Both the position numbers and the translations under genes were made by a program. The notes below the pieces were generated by a model. That model was given only the letters and a program-made list of their open reading frames with translations, had not been told where the DNA came from and did no database searches. This document shows positions 9,229-19,292 of a stretch of 64,000 nucleotides of DNA, piece after piece. Source of the stretch: Lysobacter enzymogenes (GTDB lineage Bacteria > Pseudomonadota > Gammaproteobacteria > Xanthomonadales > Xanthomonadaceae); contig NZ_FNOG01000001.1 in the NCBI RefSeq assembly GCF_900106525.1, forward strand, positions 300,392 to 364,391, written 5' to 3'. The stretch's first letter is position 1; the number at the start of each line of letters is the position of its first letter.

Positions 9229-9241
9229 GGCCGGTCTCCGC

Positions 9242-9934
<693 letters not shown>

Positions 9935-10190
9935 CTTCGACGTCCTCGGGCGGTGTGCGGATGCGGTGTGGGTACGGAGGCGGGTACGCGTGCGGAACCG
10001 GCGGGCGCCGCGCGCACGCAGGCGCGCCGGTCGCGGACCGGTGGAGCGCGCGCGGCGCTGAGGCTGCCGCGCGGGGTTGCGGCGGCGGCCGCCGGCCGTA
10101 GGGCCGCGGTCGCCGTGGATCGTCGCTGCGTCCGCGTCAGCGCGTGGGCGCGTCGGCGTTTGCGCGCGTCAACGTGGTCGCGTCAACGCG

Positions 10191-11459
10191 TCAATGTGTA
10201 TCCGACGAATCGGCGCCGTCGTTTTCGACACGCACCTTGGCGCCGTTCTCCAGCGAGTCCGGCGGGTCGAGCACCACGGTCTCGCCGCCGCTGAGGCCGG
10301 CGGTGACTTCGCGGTCGTCGCCGAGCTTGCGGCCCAGGGTCAGCTCGGCCTGGCGGGCCTTGCCGTCTTCGACCACGAACGCCACGTCCTTGCCGCCGCG
10401 CTGGGCCAGCGCGGCGTTGGGCAGCATCGCGCTGGGCTTGGCCGGAGCGGCGCCGGCGGGCTTGGCCGCGGCCTGTTCCAGGAAGCTGACCCGCACGCCC
10501 ATGTCGGGGACGATGCGCGCGTCGCGGCTCTTGATCGCGATGCGCACCTTGACCGTGGCCTTGCCGCGGTCGGCGGTGGGGATGATGGCGATCACCTCGG
10601 CCGGGATCTTCCAGTCCGGGTAGGCGTTGAGGGTGGCTTCCACCGGCATCTTCGGCTTGACCCGGCCGATGAAGGCTTCGCCGACGTCGACTTCGATTTC
10701 CAGCGAATCCATATCGACGATGGTGCCGATGCCGGTGCGGGTGAAGCCGCCGCCGGCCGACAGGGGCGATACGATTTCGCCCGGCTGCGCGGCCTTGGCG
10801 GTGACCACGCCTGCGAACGGCGCGCGCACGATGGTGTTGTCCACGCCCAGGTCGGAGATGCGCAGGCTGTCGCCGGAGACCTTGACGTTGCGCTGCGCGG
10901 TCACCAGTTGCGCGCGCAGCGAATCGCGCTGGGCGATGGCTTGATCGTATTGCGAGCGCGACACCAGTTGCTGCTGGGTCAGCGACGACAGGCGCGCGGC
11001 GTTGGCCTCGGCTTCCTTGAGCTGGGCCTGCACGCGCGCGACGTCGCTCTGCGCGGCCGCGAGCTGGGCGGCGCTGAGCTCGCGCTGGGCGTTGGCGTCG
11101 ATCGGGTCGAGCGTGGCCATGATCTGGCCTTCCTCGACGCGCTGGCCTTCCTCGATCATCACCTCGCGCACCTTGCCGGTGATCTTGGCCGAGACCGTGG
11201 CGATGCGGCGGGCGACGATGTAGCCGGTGGCGTCGAGCACCGATGCGCCCGCGCCGCCGCTGCCGCCGCCGATCGCGGTGACGCTGGCGGTGCGCACCTG
11301 CGCGCCGGCGCTGCGGCCGAAGACGAACCAGCCCCCTGCGGCGGCCGCGACCAGCAATACCGCCACGCCGATCAATACGCCGCGGCCCGGGCCCGAGGGC
11401 GCCGGCGGGCGGTTGCGGTCGATGCGGAGTTCCTTCAGCAGATCGGCGGATGCGCTCAT
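10191..11459 (-). CDS. Periplasmic adaptor (membrane fusion) protein, MacA/HlyD-like
   Basis: The protein has 422 residues from the ATG at 11459 (MSASADLLKEL). A cytoplasmic tail is followed by one span (GVLIGVAVLLVAAAAGGWFVFG). A lipoyl half-motif with the barrel-sandwich start (VSAKITGKVREVMIEEGQRVEEGQIMATLD), a long coiled-coil hairpin (about residues 110-200), the second lipoyl half (TIVRAPFAGVVTAKAAQPGEIV) and a beta-barrel and membrane-proximal domain follow. It should bridge the inner-membrane ABC complex and a TolC-like outer-membrane channel, which is not encoded here. It is the first gene of the four-gene efflux operon. Confidence 0.9.
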   Translation of the reverse strand: MSASADLLKELRIDRNRPPAPSGPGRGVLIGVAVLLVAAAAGGWFVFGRSAGAQVRTASVTAIGGGSGGAGASVLDATGYIVARRIATVSAKITGKVREVMIEEGQRVEEGQIMATLDPIDANAQRELSAAQLAAAQSDVARVQAQLKEAEANAARLSSLTQQQLVSRSQYDQAIAQRDSLRAQLVTAQRNVKVSGDSLRISDLGVDNTIVRAPFAGVVTAKAAQPGEIVSPLSAGGGFTRTGIGTIVDMDSLEIEVDVGEAFIGRVKPKMPVEATLNAYPDWKIPAEVIAIIPTADRGKATVKVRIAIKSRDARIVPDMGVRVSFLEQAAAKPAGAAPAKPSAMLPNAALAQRGGKDVAFVVEDGKARQAELTLGRKLGDDREVTAGLSGGETVVLDPPDSLENGAKVRVENDGADSSDTH

Positions 11460-11657
11460 GTTCCCAACCAGGACGCCAGACGTTGCGTAGTGTGACCGCG
11501 GCACCGATCCGATCCAACCTGCTTAAAGTCAGTTTTTGTCAGCGCCGTTGTCGGCGCCGGGGGCTGACAGTTGTCACCTGCGGCGGGTGTCGGCCGACGC
11601 CTGCGCGGCGCCAGCCGGCCCCAAAGCCGGCTGTGCGGGCCCGGCGATGGGCCGGGC

Positions 11658-13721
11658 TCAGTAATTGGCCGGGTTGGAACTGAAGGACACCGGCACGGTG
11701 ATGTTGAGGCAGCCGCCAGCCGGCAGCGCGGTCGCGCTGAGGCTGATGGTCGAACCGCCCGCGGCGCCGCCGCTGCCGGCCGAGCAGCTCGCGCCGCCGC
11801 TGCCGACGCACTGCCACGGCGCCGACAGGGTCGCGCCGGCGGGCAGGGTGTCGGCGATGGTCGCGCCGTTGGCGGCGTCGGCGCCGGCGGCGTTGCAGGC
11901 GGTCAGGGTGTAGGTAGCCGGGCCGCCGGGGGTGTAGGTGGTCGCGCTGTCGCTCTTCACGATCGACAAGGCCGAGGTGTTGAGGCGGTTGGTGAAGGTG
12001 CAGGTGACCGCCTGGGCGCGGCCGTTGGCGGCGGCGCCGGTGACCGAGACCGGCAGGGTGATGTTGACGCTGGTGCCGGTGCCGGTCGCGACCGCGGCGC
12101 CGGCGCCGTTCACGCAGGTGTAGGTAGCGGTGTACAGCGCGGTGGTCGCGGCGTTGGGGACTTCGACCACGGCGGTGGTGATCGCGGTGGTGGCGATGTT
12201 CTGGGCCACGGTGAGGTCGGGCGCGCCCGATGCGCTGTTGTGGTACAGCGTGCGGAAGCCGGTGGTGCCGTTGTGGCCCTGGTTGACCGCGAACGCGGTG
12301 CCGCCGATGCCCAGATCGAAACGGCCGGTGGCGCCGGTGGGATTGAGCTGTTTGATGACCCGGATGACCGGCTTGATCTCGATCATGTAGTCCTCGACCT
12401 CGCCGCTGTCGACGCGGCCGGTCGGGGTGGCGGGGCTCAGCTGCGCGCCCTGGGTCGCGCGCAGCCGCACGTAGCTGCGGCCGGCGGTGGTGGCGATCGG
12501 CACGGTCCAGTTCAAGGTGGTCGAGGTCGCGCCGTTGGCGACCGCGTTGCACACGCCTTCGGCGGTCTCGAACACGCCGTTGCGGTTGAAGTCGATCCAG
12601 CCGCACACGTTGCCGGCGGCGGTGCCGCCGCTGAGCGTGGGCGCGAGCGAATAGGTCTGGCCGATCAGGCCGGTGTGCAGGGTCGGCAGCGGCGTGGTCA
12701 GGCCGTCTTCGTCGCTGCCGTCGCCGTTGCTGCCGTTGTTGTCGGCGCCGGCGGCGACCGCGTTCGGGCTCGGCGTCACCGCCGGGGTGTCGTTGAACAC
12801 GTTGGTGTTGTCGGCGTCGATGCTCGCGCCCAGACGCAGGCCGTCGACGATGTGGCTGGCCGCTTCGACCGAGTCGTAGCTGGCCGGCGCGTCGCCGAAG
12901 TCTTCGTCGACGCTGGTGGTGACCATGTAGCCGTCGTCGCCGAGCGCGTTGCCGATCGTCGCGTTGAAGACGTTGCGCGCGCCCGACATGCCGATGGTGA
13001 AGGTCACCGAGGTCACCGTGCCGTTGACGCGCACGCTGCCGCAACCGGCGAGCTGGGTCGCCGGCGCGGCGATGGTCGAGCAGTTGGTGCCGTTGTAGGT
13101 GGCGTTGGCGATGTCCAGCGTGCTGTTGAGCGGCGCGTTGGTCAGCGGCTGCAGGTTCACCGCGCCCGGCAGGGTGGTCAGGGTCGCGCCGGCGGGACTC
13201 GAGCCGGCCAGGGTGTGGGTGGTGCGGCCGGCGGTGATGGTGACGGTATCGCCGGTGATGCTGCGCACGCTGCCCAGGCCGAGGAAGTGCACGACCGGAT
13301 TGGTCACCGGCCGGCTGAAGCTGATCGTCAGGGTGCTGCCGATGTTGCCGCAGGTCACGGTGGCGGCGGCGTTGTTGGCGAAGTTGCACGACGCGCCGAC
13401 GGTTTGCAGCTGGATGCCGGTGGTCGTGGTCGGCACGTTCGGGCTGAACATCGCCGCCGTCGCGCCGCCCAAGGTGCTCAGCGGCACGTTGTTGGCGATG
13501 ATCTGCACGTTGGTGCCGCCGGCGAGGGTGTAGGTCGCCGTCAACGCCGAAGGATAGGGCTTGCTCGATGAGCCGGCGGTACCGGTGGTGCCGCTGGCGG
13601 TGGCGTTGTTGACCTGCGCGGCCTGCGCGGCCGATCCCAGGCCGAGCACGAGCGCGCACAACGTCGCCGTACAGAATCGCATGCCGGTCGCGCGCGACCG
13701 GAAATTCGTGATCTGCATCAT
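11658..13721 (-). CDS. Secreted GEVED/DUF11-type surface protein
   Basis: The protein has 687 residues. A signal peptide is evident (TATLCALVLGLGSAAQA). An internal Met just before it (MRFCTATL) is an alternative start. The middle holds a DEDFGDAPASYDS motif followed by a GEVED domain (CGWIDFNRNGVFETAEGVC, then SGEVEDYMIEI). The C-terminus is a DUF11-like Ig repeat (LSIVKSDSATTYTPGGPATYTLTACNAAG...). The stop codon comes immediately after SFSSNPANY, where related repeats normally continue with one or two more strands. Its upstream neighbour ends at the same place. Such proteins are exported and often cell-surface associated. No sorting or autotransporter domain is visible. Confidence 0.82.
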   Translation of the reverse strand: MMQITNFRSRATGMRFCTATLCALVLGLGSAAQAAQVNNATASGTTGTAGSSSKPYPSALTATYTLAGGTNVQIIANNVPLSTLGGATAAMFSPNVPTTTTGIQLQTVGASCNFANNAAATVTCGNIGSTLTISFSRPVTNPVVHFLGLGSVRSITGDTVTITAGRTTHTLAGSSPAGATLTTLPGAVNLQPLTNAPLNSTLDIANATYNGTNCSTIAAPATQLAGCGSVRVNGTVTSVTFTIGMSGARNVFNATIGNALGDDGYMVTTSVDEDFGDAPASYDSVEAASHIVDGLRLGASIDADNTNVFNDTPAVTPSPNAVAAGADNNGSNGDGSDEDGLTTPLPTLHTGLIGQTYSLAPTLSGGTAAGNVCGWIDFNRNGVFETAEGVCNAVANGATSTTLNWTVPIATTAGRSYVRLRATQGAQLSPATPTGRVDSGEVEDYMIEIKPVIRVIKQLNPTGATGRFDLGIGGTAFAVNQGHNGTTGFRTLYHNSASGAPDLTVAQNIATTAITTAVVEVPNAATTALYTATYTCVNGAGAAVATGTGTSVNITLPVSVTGAAANGRAQAVTCTFTNRLNTSALSIVKSDSATTYTPGGPATYTLTACNAAGADAANGATIADTLPAGATLSAPWQCVGSGGASCSAGSGGAAGGSTISLSATALPAGGCLNITVPVSFSSNPANY

Positions 13722-13883
13722 TGGATTCCCGAGTGGACGATCGCAAACCCCGACCTCGATCGGGGCCCCAGATGCGATGGGCGGTACGCACTCTATCAGT
13801 GCTTAATCCACCAAAACTCGTAACTCAGGAGGTAAAACGCGAACCGCTTCGCAGGACGGACACACGCCGCGTCCTGCCGGGTC

Positions 13884-13927
13884 GCCGGCCCCGTCGGGGC
13901 CGGCCGGTGCGGGCGCGATGCGCCCGC
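13884..13927 (-). terminator. Two tandem GC hairpins after the upstream DUF11 gene
   Basis: Two adjacent perfect stems (9 bp at 13884-13904 and about 7 bp at 13911-13927) follow within 10-50 bp of the stop codon on the minus strand. There is no T-run, so they may stabilise mRNA or be a Rho-assisted end rather than an intrinsic terminator. Confidence 0.35.
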
Positions 13928-13934
13928 GGTGCTG

Positions 13935-16016
13935 TCAGTAGCTGCCCGGATTGGGGTTGAACGTCACCGGCACCAACACGTTGATGCAGGCGCCGACCGG
14001 CAGGACCACGCCGGCGATGGCGACCGCCGCGTCGCCGGCGCTGCCGCCGTTGGCCGGGCAGGTGCCGCCGCCGGTGCCGCTGCAGCTCCACGCGCCGGAC
14101 AGGCGCGCGCCGTTGGGCAGCGGGTCGTTGAGGGTGGCGCCGTTGGCCACCGCCGGCCCGCTCGCGTTGCACGCGCGCAAGGTGTAGGTGCTGCCGTTGC
14201 CCGGGGTGTAGGTGGCCGACACCGGCTGCTCGCTCTTGACCAGGCTCAGGCTGACGTTGACCGCGATCGGCGCCGGCGTCTGCGCGCACTGCGGATTGCC
14301 GGCGGCCGGACACGTCGGCAGCGGATCGGGATCGCCGCCGCCGGCGACGGCGACGTGATTGATCGGCGAGCCGGTCGCGGTGGCGAGGATGGCGACGTTG
14401 AGGCGCACGCTGGCGCTGTCGCCGGCGGCGATCGGCGCAGTCGGAGTGAAGGTACAGGTGACCGTGCCGGTGGCCGGCAGGGTGCCGCAATTCACCGCGC
14501 CCTGCGCGCTCGACGCCGCGACCAGGCTGAAGCCGGCGGGCAAGGTGTCGACGATGGAGATCGCGCCGCTGGTCGGGCCGCTGCCGCTGTTCTGTACGCC
14601 GATGTTGAAGTAGCCGTCGGCGGCCGCGCCGGTCTGGCCTGCGGCGAGCGCGCCGACCACCGACTTGCTGGCGGTGAGCTGCGGCTGCACCACGGTCAGG
14701 ATTTCGTCGCCGACCAGGTTCACCAGATTGTTGGTGTTGCCGATGCTGGCGTTGGTGTTGTGGTAGACGCCGACGGTGGCCGAGGTGACATCGACTGCGA
14801 TCTGGCAGGTGCGCAATCCGCCGTTGCTGGCGGCGCCGTTGACGGTGGCGTTGTTGATCGCGATGGAGCCGCTGCCGGCGGTGGCGGTCACGGTCATGCC
14901 GCCCAGCGCGGTGCCCAGCGCGCCGCCGTTGGGGCAGCTGGTGCGCACGTTCGGCGTCGGCGCCACCACCACATTGGCCGGCAGCGTGTCGGTGAAGCGG
15001 ATGCTGTTGGCGGGATTGACGCTCTTGTTGGTCAGGTCGAAGGTCAGCGTCGACACGCCGCCGACGTTGATCGTCGCCGGGGCGAAGCGCTTGATCAGGT
15101 CGACCGATGCCAGCGCGAAGGTGACGCGGTACTCGATGGTGTAGGTCGAAACGCCGGCCGGCACGTCCCACTGCGCGGCGATGCCGTTGTCGGTGCCGGC
15201 GTTGGTGTTGACGGTATTGTCGAGATTGCCGGTGCCGGTGGTGCAGGCGCCGGTGCCGGTGGTGTTGCCGTAGCACGTCAGCAGCTTGGGCCAGTCGAAC
15301 CGGCCGGTGAAGTAGCGGTCCCAATTGGGCGTGCCCGACGAGGGCTCCCACCACAGCGCTTCGAACTGGGTGCCCTTGGCCACGCCGACCAGATCGGGGC
15401 GGCCGCTGTTGTTGCCGGGACTGGTGCGCACGAAGCCGGGCCCGTTGTCGCCACCCTGCAGATACGTGTCGATGTTCTGGTAGAACTTGATCGACGCGCC
15501 GGTGGTCGGCAGGCCGCTCAGGGTGACGCGCCGGGTGAACCAAGCCTGCGGGGTCACATAGCGGTCGTCGATGCTGACGCTGATGCCGTTGTCGGCCGCG
15601 TTGCTGGGGCGCAACACCGTGGTCACCTGATAGGGCGAGGCGGCGGAGATCCCGCTCTGCGAGGCCTGGGTGAACTGCAGGAACGGCGCGCCGTTGGAGT
15701 TGTCGTTGTTGTTGTAGACGCGCACCGCGCCGGCGCCGCGGTCCACTCGCAGCGAGACGCTGTTGAACATGCTGCCGCTGGAGGGCGTGGCGCCGCTGTT
15801 GTAGACCTGGTCGGCATTGCCCAGCCGCACCTGGAACTGGCTGTTGCTGCCCCAAATGACGCGCAGGCCGTCGGAGCCGTCGGCCAGCAGGCCGCCGGTG
15901 GTGTTGGCCGTGCGCTGGGTGCTGGCGCCGTTGGCCAGGACGGTGCCGGCGAAAGCCAGCGCGAACGCGCACAGCAGCGCGCCGGCCGTGCGGCCGAGTT
16001 GGGTCGAGCGATTCAT
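13935..16016 (-). CDS. Secreted DUF11-repeat surface protein
   Basis: The protein has 693 residues with a clear signal peptide (AGALLCAFALAFAGTVLA). The N-terminal about 270 residues form a domain I do not recognise, rich in Asn/Gly/Trp (RVIWGSNSQFQVRLGN, FEALWWEPSSGTPNWDRYF). Three DUF11-like Ig repeats follow from about residue 275: VDLIKRFAPATINVGGVSTLTF, LTASKSVVGALAAGQTG, and LSLVKSEQPVSATYTPGNGSTYTL. The protein ends at TFNPNPGSY, the same point as its downstream paralogue, without the usual following strands. It is the first of two minus-strand genes separated by 213 bp. A CRP/Clp-like site lies about 115 bp upstream of the start. Confidence 0.82.
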   Translation of the reverse strand: MNRSTQLGRTAGALLCAFALAFAGTVLANGASTQRTANTTGGLLADGSDGLRVIWGSNSQFQVRLGNADQVYNSGATPSSGSMFNSVSLRVDRGAGAVRVYNNNDNSNGAPFLQFTQASQSGISAASPYQVTTVLRPSNAADNGISVSIDDRYVTPQAWFTRRVTLSGLPTTGASIKFYQNIDTYLQGGDNGPGFVRTSPGNNSGRPDLVGVAKGTQFEALWWEPSSGTPNWDRYFTGRFDWPKLLTCYGNTTGTGACTTGTGNLDNTVNTNAGTDNGIAAQWDVPAGVSTYTIEYRVTFALASVDLIKRFAPATINVGGVSTLTFDLTNKSVNPANSIRFTDTLPANVVVAPTPNVRTSCPNGGALGTALGGMTVTATAGSGSIAINNATVNGAASNGGLRTCQIAVDVTSATVGVYHNTNASIGNTNNLVNLVGDEILTVVQPQLTASKSVVGALAAGQTGAAADGYFNIGVQNSGSGPTSGAISIVDTLPAGFSLVAASSAQGAVNCGTLPATGTVTCTFTPTAPIAAGDSASVRLNVAILATATGSPINHVAVAGGGDPDPLPTCPAAGNPQCAQTPAPIAVNVSLSLVKSEQPVSATYTPGNGSTYTLRACNASGPAVANGATLNDPLPNGARLSGAWSCSGTGGGTCPANGGSAGDAAVAIAGVVLPVGACINVLVPVTFNPNPGSY

Positions 16017-16130
16017 GGATTCCCCTGTTTCGAGCCTTACTGCGAAGGTTCGGGCGCTGAGGCTGCCTGGCGGCCCTGAGACCCGGACGCAGGCCCGGGC
16101 GGACTACAGTGATTCATGGCACTGAATTAA

Positions 16131-16146
16131 TGTGCCACAAATCACA
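16131..16146 (-). promoter_or_regulatory. CRP/Clp-like binding site
   Basis: TGTGC-N6-TCACA matches nine of ten fixed positions of the TGTGA-N6-TCACA consensus bound by CRP and by Clp, the xanthomonad homologue that controls secreted enzymes and antibiotics. It sits in an AT-rich patch about 115 bp upstream of the DUF11 gene. Confidence 0.5.
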
Positions 16147-16438
16147 TTTTGTCTGAACACGAGTCCGGGCGCCAGTCCCCTGGGACACCCGGAACCGCAA
16201 GGAATAACGGGATACGGGCGCGGGAGAGGACAGCGGGCGGCGCGCGGCCCGGCCGCGCCGGCGCTTCGTTTGTGCTGGGCGATCCGGGCGAGCGGGCTGG
16301 CGCGGGTTGCGCCTGCGGCCGGGCAGCTGCTCGTTCGCGCGCCGCGTCATCGCGAGATGTTCGAAGGCGCGCCGTCGCCGGGCGTCGCGCGTGTTCGCCG
16401 CGATTCGGCGGGTGACGTGTGTAGATCCGAGCGTGCGC
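16147..16438. other. Intergenic region without a convincing gene
   Basis: About 290 GC-rich bases between the Clp-like site and the end of the deoxyribosyltransferase-like gene. Open frames exist on both strands but have Arg/Ala/Gly-rich shadow composition. I see no hairpin followed by a T-run. Confidence 0.45.
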
Positions 16439-17110
16439 TCAGCGCGCGCGTGCGCGGCGCAGTTCGGCCAGCCGTTCGCGCACCGCCTGCGCCAGCGCCG
16501 GCAGCGAGTCGTAGCGGGGAATGCCGTAACGCTGGGCGACGATGTCGACGTTGCCCTTGCGCCAGAACCCGTCCGGGCAGGCCAGCAGGACCTTGCCCGA
16601 GCCAGCGTGCAGGCCGAGCTCGAGCAGACTGACCGGCGCCTGCGAGCCCGGCGCCAGGTACATCGCGATCACGTCCGCGCGTTGCAGCGCGGTGAGTTCC
16701 CATTCCACCTGGCGGCGGAATTCGGGTTCCTCGGCGACCGGCTTCCACGCCGGGTTCCAATCCTCGCGGCGCGGGTTGAGCAGCACCACGCCTTCGTCGG
16801 CGAGCTCGCGCGCGAGCTGCGCCTGCCAGTCCTGGGTGCCGCCCATGTCGATGCTGCCGGCGAGGAAGACCTTGAGCCGGTCGTCGGCGGGCACAGGGGC
16901 GGGCGAGCGCACCAATTGCGAGCGCGCAACCGTCGACGGCTGCGCCGATCCCGAGATCGCCGCGTTCGGCACGGCGGTATTCGATACCGCCGGATTCGAT
17001 TGCGCCGCGTCCGCCGCCGGCGTCTGTTCCGCCGCCATCGCCGGCGCCGCAGCCACCATCGCCGCAAACGTCAGCGCGACCGAGCGCGTTCTCACCCCAG
17101 GCGCGCGCAT
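16439..17110 (-). CDS. Exported nucleoside 2-deoxyribosyltransferase-like protein
   Basis: The protein has 223 residues. The first 27 look like a signal peptide (SVALTFAAMVAAAPAMA), followed by a 50-residue Ala/Asn/Ser-rich linker. The C-terminal about 145 residues match nucleoside 2-deoxyribosyltransferase-like proteins: VFLAGSIDMGGTQDWQ, LNPRREDWN, VEWELTALQRADVIAMYLAP, and APVSLLELGLHAGSGKVLLACPDGFWRKGNV. Members of this fold remodel nucleosides or bind nucleotides, and are normally cytosolic. Export to the periplasm is therefore odd. It lies 7 bp downstream of the aminopeptidase gene, so it is probably co-transcribed with it. Confidence 0.75.
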   Translation of the reverse strand: MRAPGVRTRSVALTFAAMVAAAPAMAAEQTPAADAAQSNPAVSNTAVPNAAISGSAQPSTVARSQLVRSPAPVPADDRLKVFLAGSIDMGGTQDWQAQLARELADEGVVLLNPRREDWNPAWKPVAEEPEFRRQVEWELTALQRADVIAMYLAPGSQAPVSLLELGLHAGSGKVLLACPDGFWRKGNVDIVAQRYGIPRYDSLPALAQAVRERLAELRRARAR

Positions 17111-17117
17111 CGCAGCC

Positions 17118-18494
17118 TCAGCGCGCCGCGCGCGACTTGAGCATCGCGTACACCGCGCGCAAGCCCTGCGCTTCGCCGCCGGCCGGGCGGCCGGGGCGGT
17201 CGGCGTCGTTCCAGCTGTACACGTCCAGGTGCGCCCAGGCCTGGTCGGCCGGGACGAAGCGCTCCAGGTACAGCGCTGCGGTCACCGAGCCGGCCATCTT
17301 CGACGGGCCGCCGTTGGCGATGTCGGCGATGTGGCTGGTGAGGTAGCGCAGGTACGGGCGCCACAGCGGCATGCGCCAGACCGGGTCGCGCTGAACGATG
17401 CCGGCGTCGAGCCAGTCCTGCGCCAGCGTGTCCTGGTTGGAGTACAGCGCCGGCAGGTCCGGGCCCAGCGCGATGCGCGCCGCGCCGGTCAGGGTGGCGA
17501 AGTCGAGCAGCAGCGCCGGCTTGCGCTCGCCGGCGTAGGTCAGCGCGTCGCACAGGATCACCCGGCCTTCGGCGTCGGTGTTGTCGATCTCCACGCTGAT
17601 GCCCTGGCGGGTGGCGATCACCTCGCCCGGGCGGAACGCGTCGGGGCCGACGGCGTTCTCGACCGCCGGCACCAGCAGGGTGATCCGCAGCGGCAGCTTG
17701 CGCGCCATGATCAGCTCGGCCAGGGCGATCGCGTGCGCGGCGCCGCCCATGTCCTTCTTCATCCAGCGCATGCCGTCGGCGGGCTTGAGGTCGAGGCCGC
17801 CGGTGTCGAAGCACACGCCCTTGCCGACCAGGGCCACGTGCGGATGCGCGGCGTCGCCCCATTCCAGCGCGATCAGGCGCGGCGCGCGGTGCGAGGCGCG
17901 GCCGACGGCGTGGATGGCGGGGAAGTTCTGCGCCAGCAGTTCCTCGCCGGTGGTCACTTCGATCCTGGCGCCGTGGCGCTGGGCGATCTCGCGCGCGATC
18001 TGCTCCAGTTCGGCCGGGCCCATGTGCTCGGTCGGGGTGTTGACCAGATCGCGCACGCGCACGCTGGCGGCGAGCACGGCGAAGACTTCGTCGTCGGCGT
18101 TGTCGACCAGCAACTGCGCCGGCGCGCGCGGCGTCGACTTGTAGCGGTCGAAGCGGTAGCTGCCCAGGCCCCAGCCCAGGCGCAGCGCGTCGCGCACGCC
18201 GGGCTCGTGGCGGCCGCTGGTGCGCCAGGTCCGCGCCGGCAGCGCGAACGGCGCGTGGCCGTAGGAATACGGGTCGAGCGGATCGCCGATGCCGACCGCC
18301 GCGCCCATCAGCTGGCCGTCCGGGCCGGGCAGCAGCACGCTGCTGCCGGGCGAGCCGTCGAAGCCGTGCGCCTGCACCCAGGCGGCGGTGGGGGCCGGCA
18401 GCGCGTCGCGCCAGGCGGCGAAGTCGGCGCGGCCGATCAGGTCCAGCGGCAGCGCGCCGGCGTCGGAGGAGGTGAAACCCAGGGGCAGAGTCAT
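17118..18494 (-). CDS. M17 leucyl aminopeptidase family protein
   Basis: The protein has 458 residues from the ATG at 18494. The dizinc peptidase core is intact: GKGVCFDTGGLDLKPADGM, MKKDMGGAAHAIALAELIM, and the signature NTDAEGRVILCDALTYA. Family enzymes release N-terminal amino acids and act as hexamers in the cytoplasm. The N-terminal macro-like domain is shorter than in PepA and closer to the PepB-like group. The start overlaps the stop of the HAD gene by four bases (ATGA). Confidence 0.92.
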   Translation of the reverse strand: MTLPLGFTSSDAGALPLDLIGRADFAAWRDALPAPTAAWVQAHGFDGSPGSSVLLPGPDGQLMGAAVGIGDPLDPYSYGHAPFALPARTWRTSGRHEPGVRDALRLGWGLGSYRFDRYKSTPRAPAQLLVDNADDEVFAVLAASVRVRDLVNTPTEHMGPAELEQIAREIAQRHGARIEVTTGEELLAQNFPAIHAVGRASHRAPRLIALEWGDAAHPHVALVGKGVCFDTGGLDLKPADGMRWMKKDMGGAAHAIALAELIMARKLPLRITLLVPAVENAVGPDAFRPGEVIATRQGISVEIDNTDAEGRVILCDALTYAGERKPALLLDFATLTGAARIALGPDLPALYSNQDTLAQDWLDAGIVQRDPVWRMPLWRPYLRYLTSHIADIANGGPSKMAGSVTAALYLERFVPADQAWAHLDVYSWNDADRPGRPAGGEAQGLRAVYAMLKSRAAR

Positions 18495-19222
18495 GCGGCG
18501 GCGGTGTCCGTGCGGGGCGTGCGGTCGTATGGGGCGCGCTCCAGCCAGTCGGCCAGAGCGGTGAGGGTGGAAAATTCCAGGTCCGGGCGCGGGTGATGCG
18601 CCGGCCACGCGCGCGCCTCGCGGTTGATCCAGCACGTGCGCAGGCCGGCCAGGCGGCCGCCGACCACGTCCAGTTCGATGTCGTCGCCGACGTGCAGCAC
18701 CTGCGCGGGTTCCTGCTCCAGGCGCGCGCAGGCGGCGTGGAAGATGCTGGCGTCGGGCTTGGCCCGGCCGTGCTCGCGCGCGCCCAGCTGGAAGCGGAAC
18801 AGCGGCATCAGCCCGATCCGCTTGAGGTCGGCGTTGCCGTTGCTCAGCGCCGCCAGCGGAACCTTCGCCGCCAGCCGCGCCAGCGCGGCTTCGCTGTCGG
18901 CGTAGTGCTCGACTTCGCAGCGCGCGGCGAAGAACGCATCGAACGCCGGCTCGGCCAGGGCGAGGTCGTCGCCGGACTCGCGCAGCATGTGCTGCAAGGT
19001 CAGGCGGCGCTGGGTGGTGTAGTCGTGGGCCAGATCCGGGCGCTCGCCGGCGATGCGGTCGCGCAGCGCGCGCACCGCTTCGATGGGATACCGCGCGGCG
19101 GTGCGCGGCGCATGCGTGCGCAGCCATTGGTCGAGGATCGCCTCGGCGCGCAGCATCACCGGCGCGATCGGCCAGATGGTGTCGTCGAGGTCCAGGGTGA
19201 TGGCGCGGACGGGGAAGCTCAT
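18491..19222 (-). CDS. HAD-family phosphatase, YigB-like
   Basis: The protein has 243 residues. HAD motif I (ITLDLDDTIWP), motif II (LAALSNGN), motif III Lys (HGRAKPDASIF) and motif IV (VLHVGDDIELDVVGGRLAGLRTCWINR) are all present, with a four-helix C1 cap between I and II. The DLDDTIW style fits the YigB group, which includes the FMN phosphatase of riboflavin metabolism. The substrate here is inferred, not shown. It is the first gene of the HAD-aminopeptidase-deoxyribosyltransferase operon. Confidence 0.88.
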   Translation of the reverse strand: MSFPVRAITLDLDDTIWPIAPVMLRAEAILDQWLRTHAPRTAARYPIEAVRALRDRIAGERPDLAHDYTTQRRLTLQHMLRESGDDLALAEPAFDAFFAARCEVEHYADSEAALARLAAKVPLAALSNGNADLKRIGLMPLFRFQLGAREHGRAKPDASIFHAACARLEQEPAQVLHVGDDIELDVVGGRLAGLRTCWINREARAWPAHHPRPDLEFSTLTALADWLERAPYDRTPRTDTAAA

Positions 19223-19292
19223 GCCGGCATTTTAGCCTGCCGGGGCGGCCGCAATGGCCGACGCGCGTCGCCGTGCGCGCGCGCGGCCGCGT

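Noticed and set aside
11658..16016. Recent frameshift as the cause of the short DUF11 ends
   Set aside because: Neither gene shows repeat-like coding sequence in any frame after its stop codon, and both stop at the same motif.
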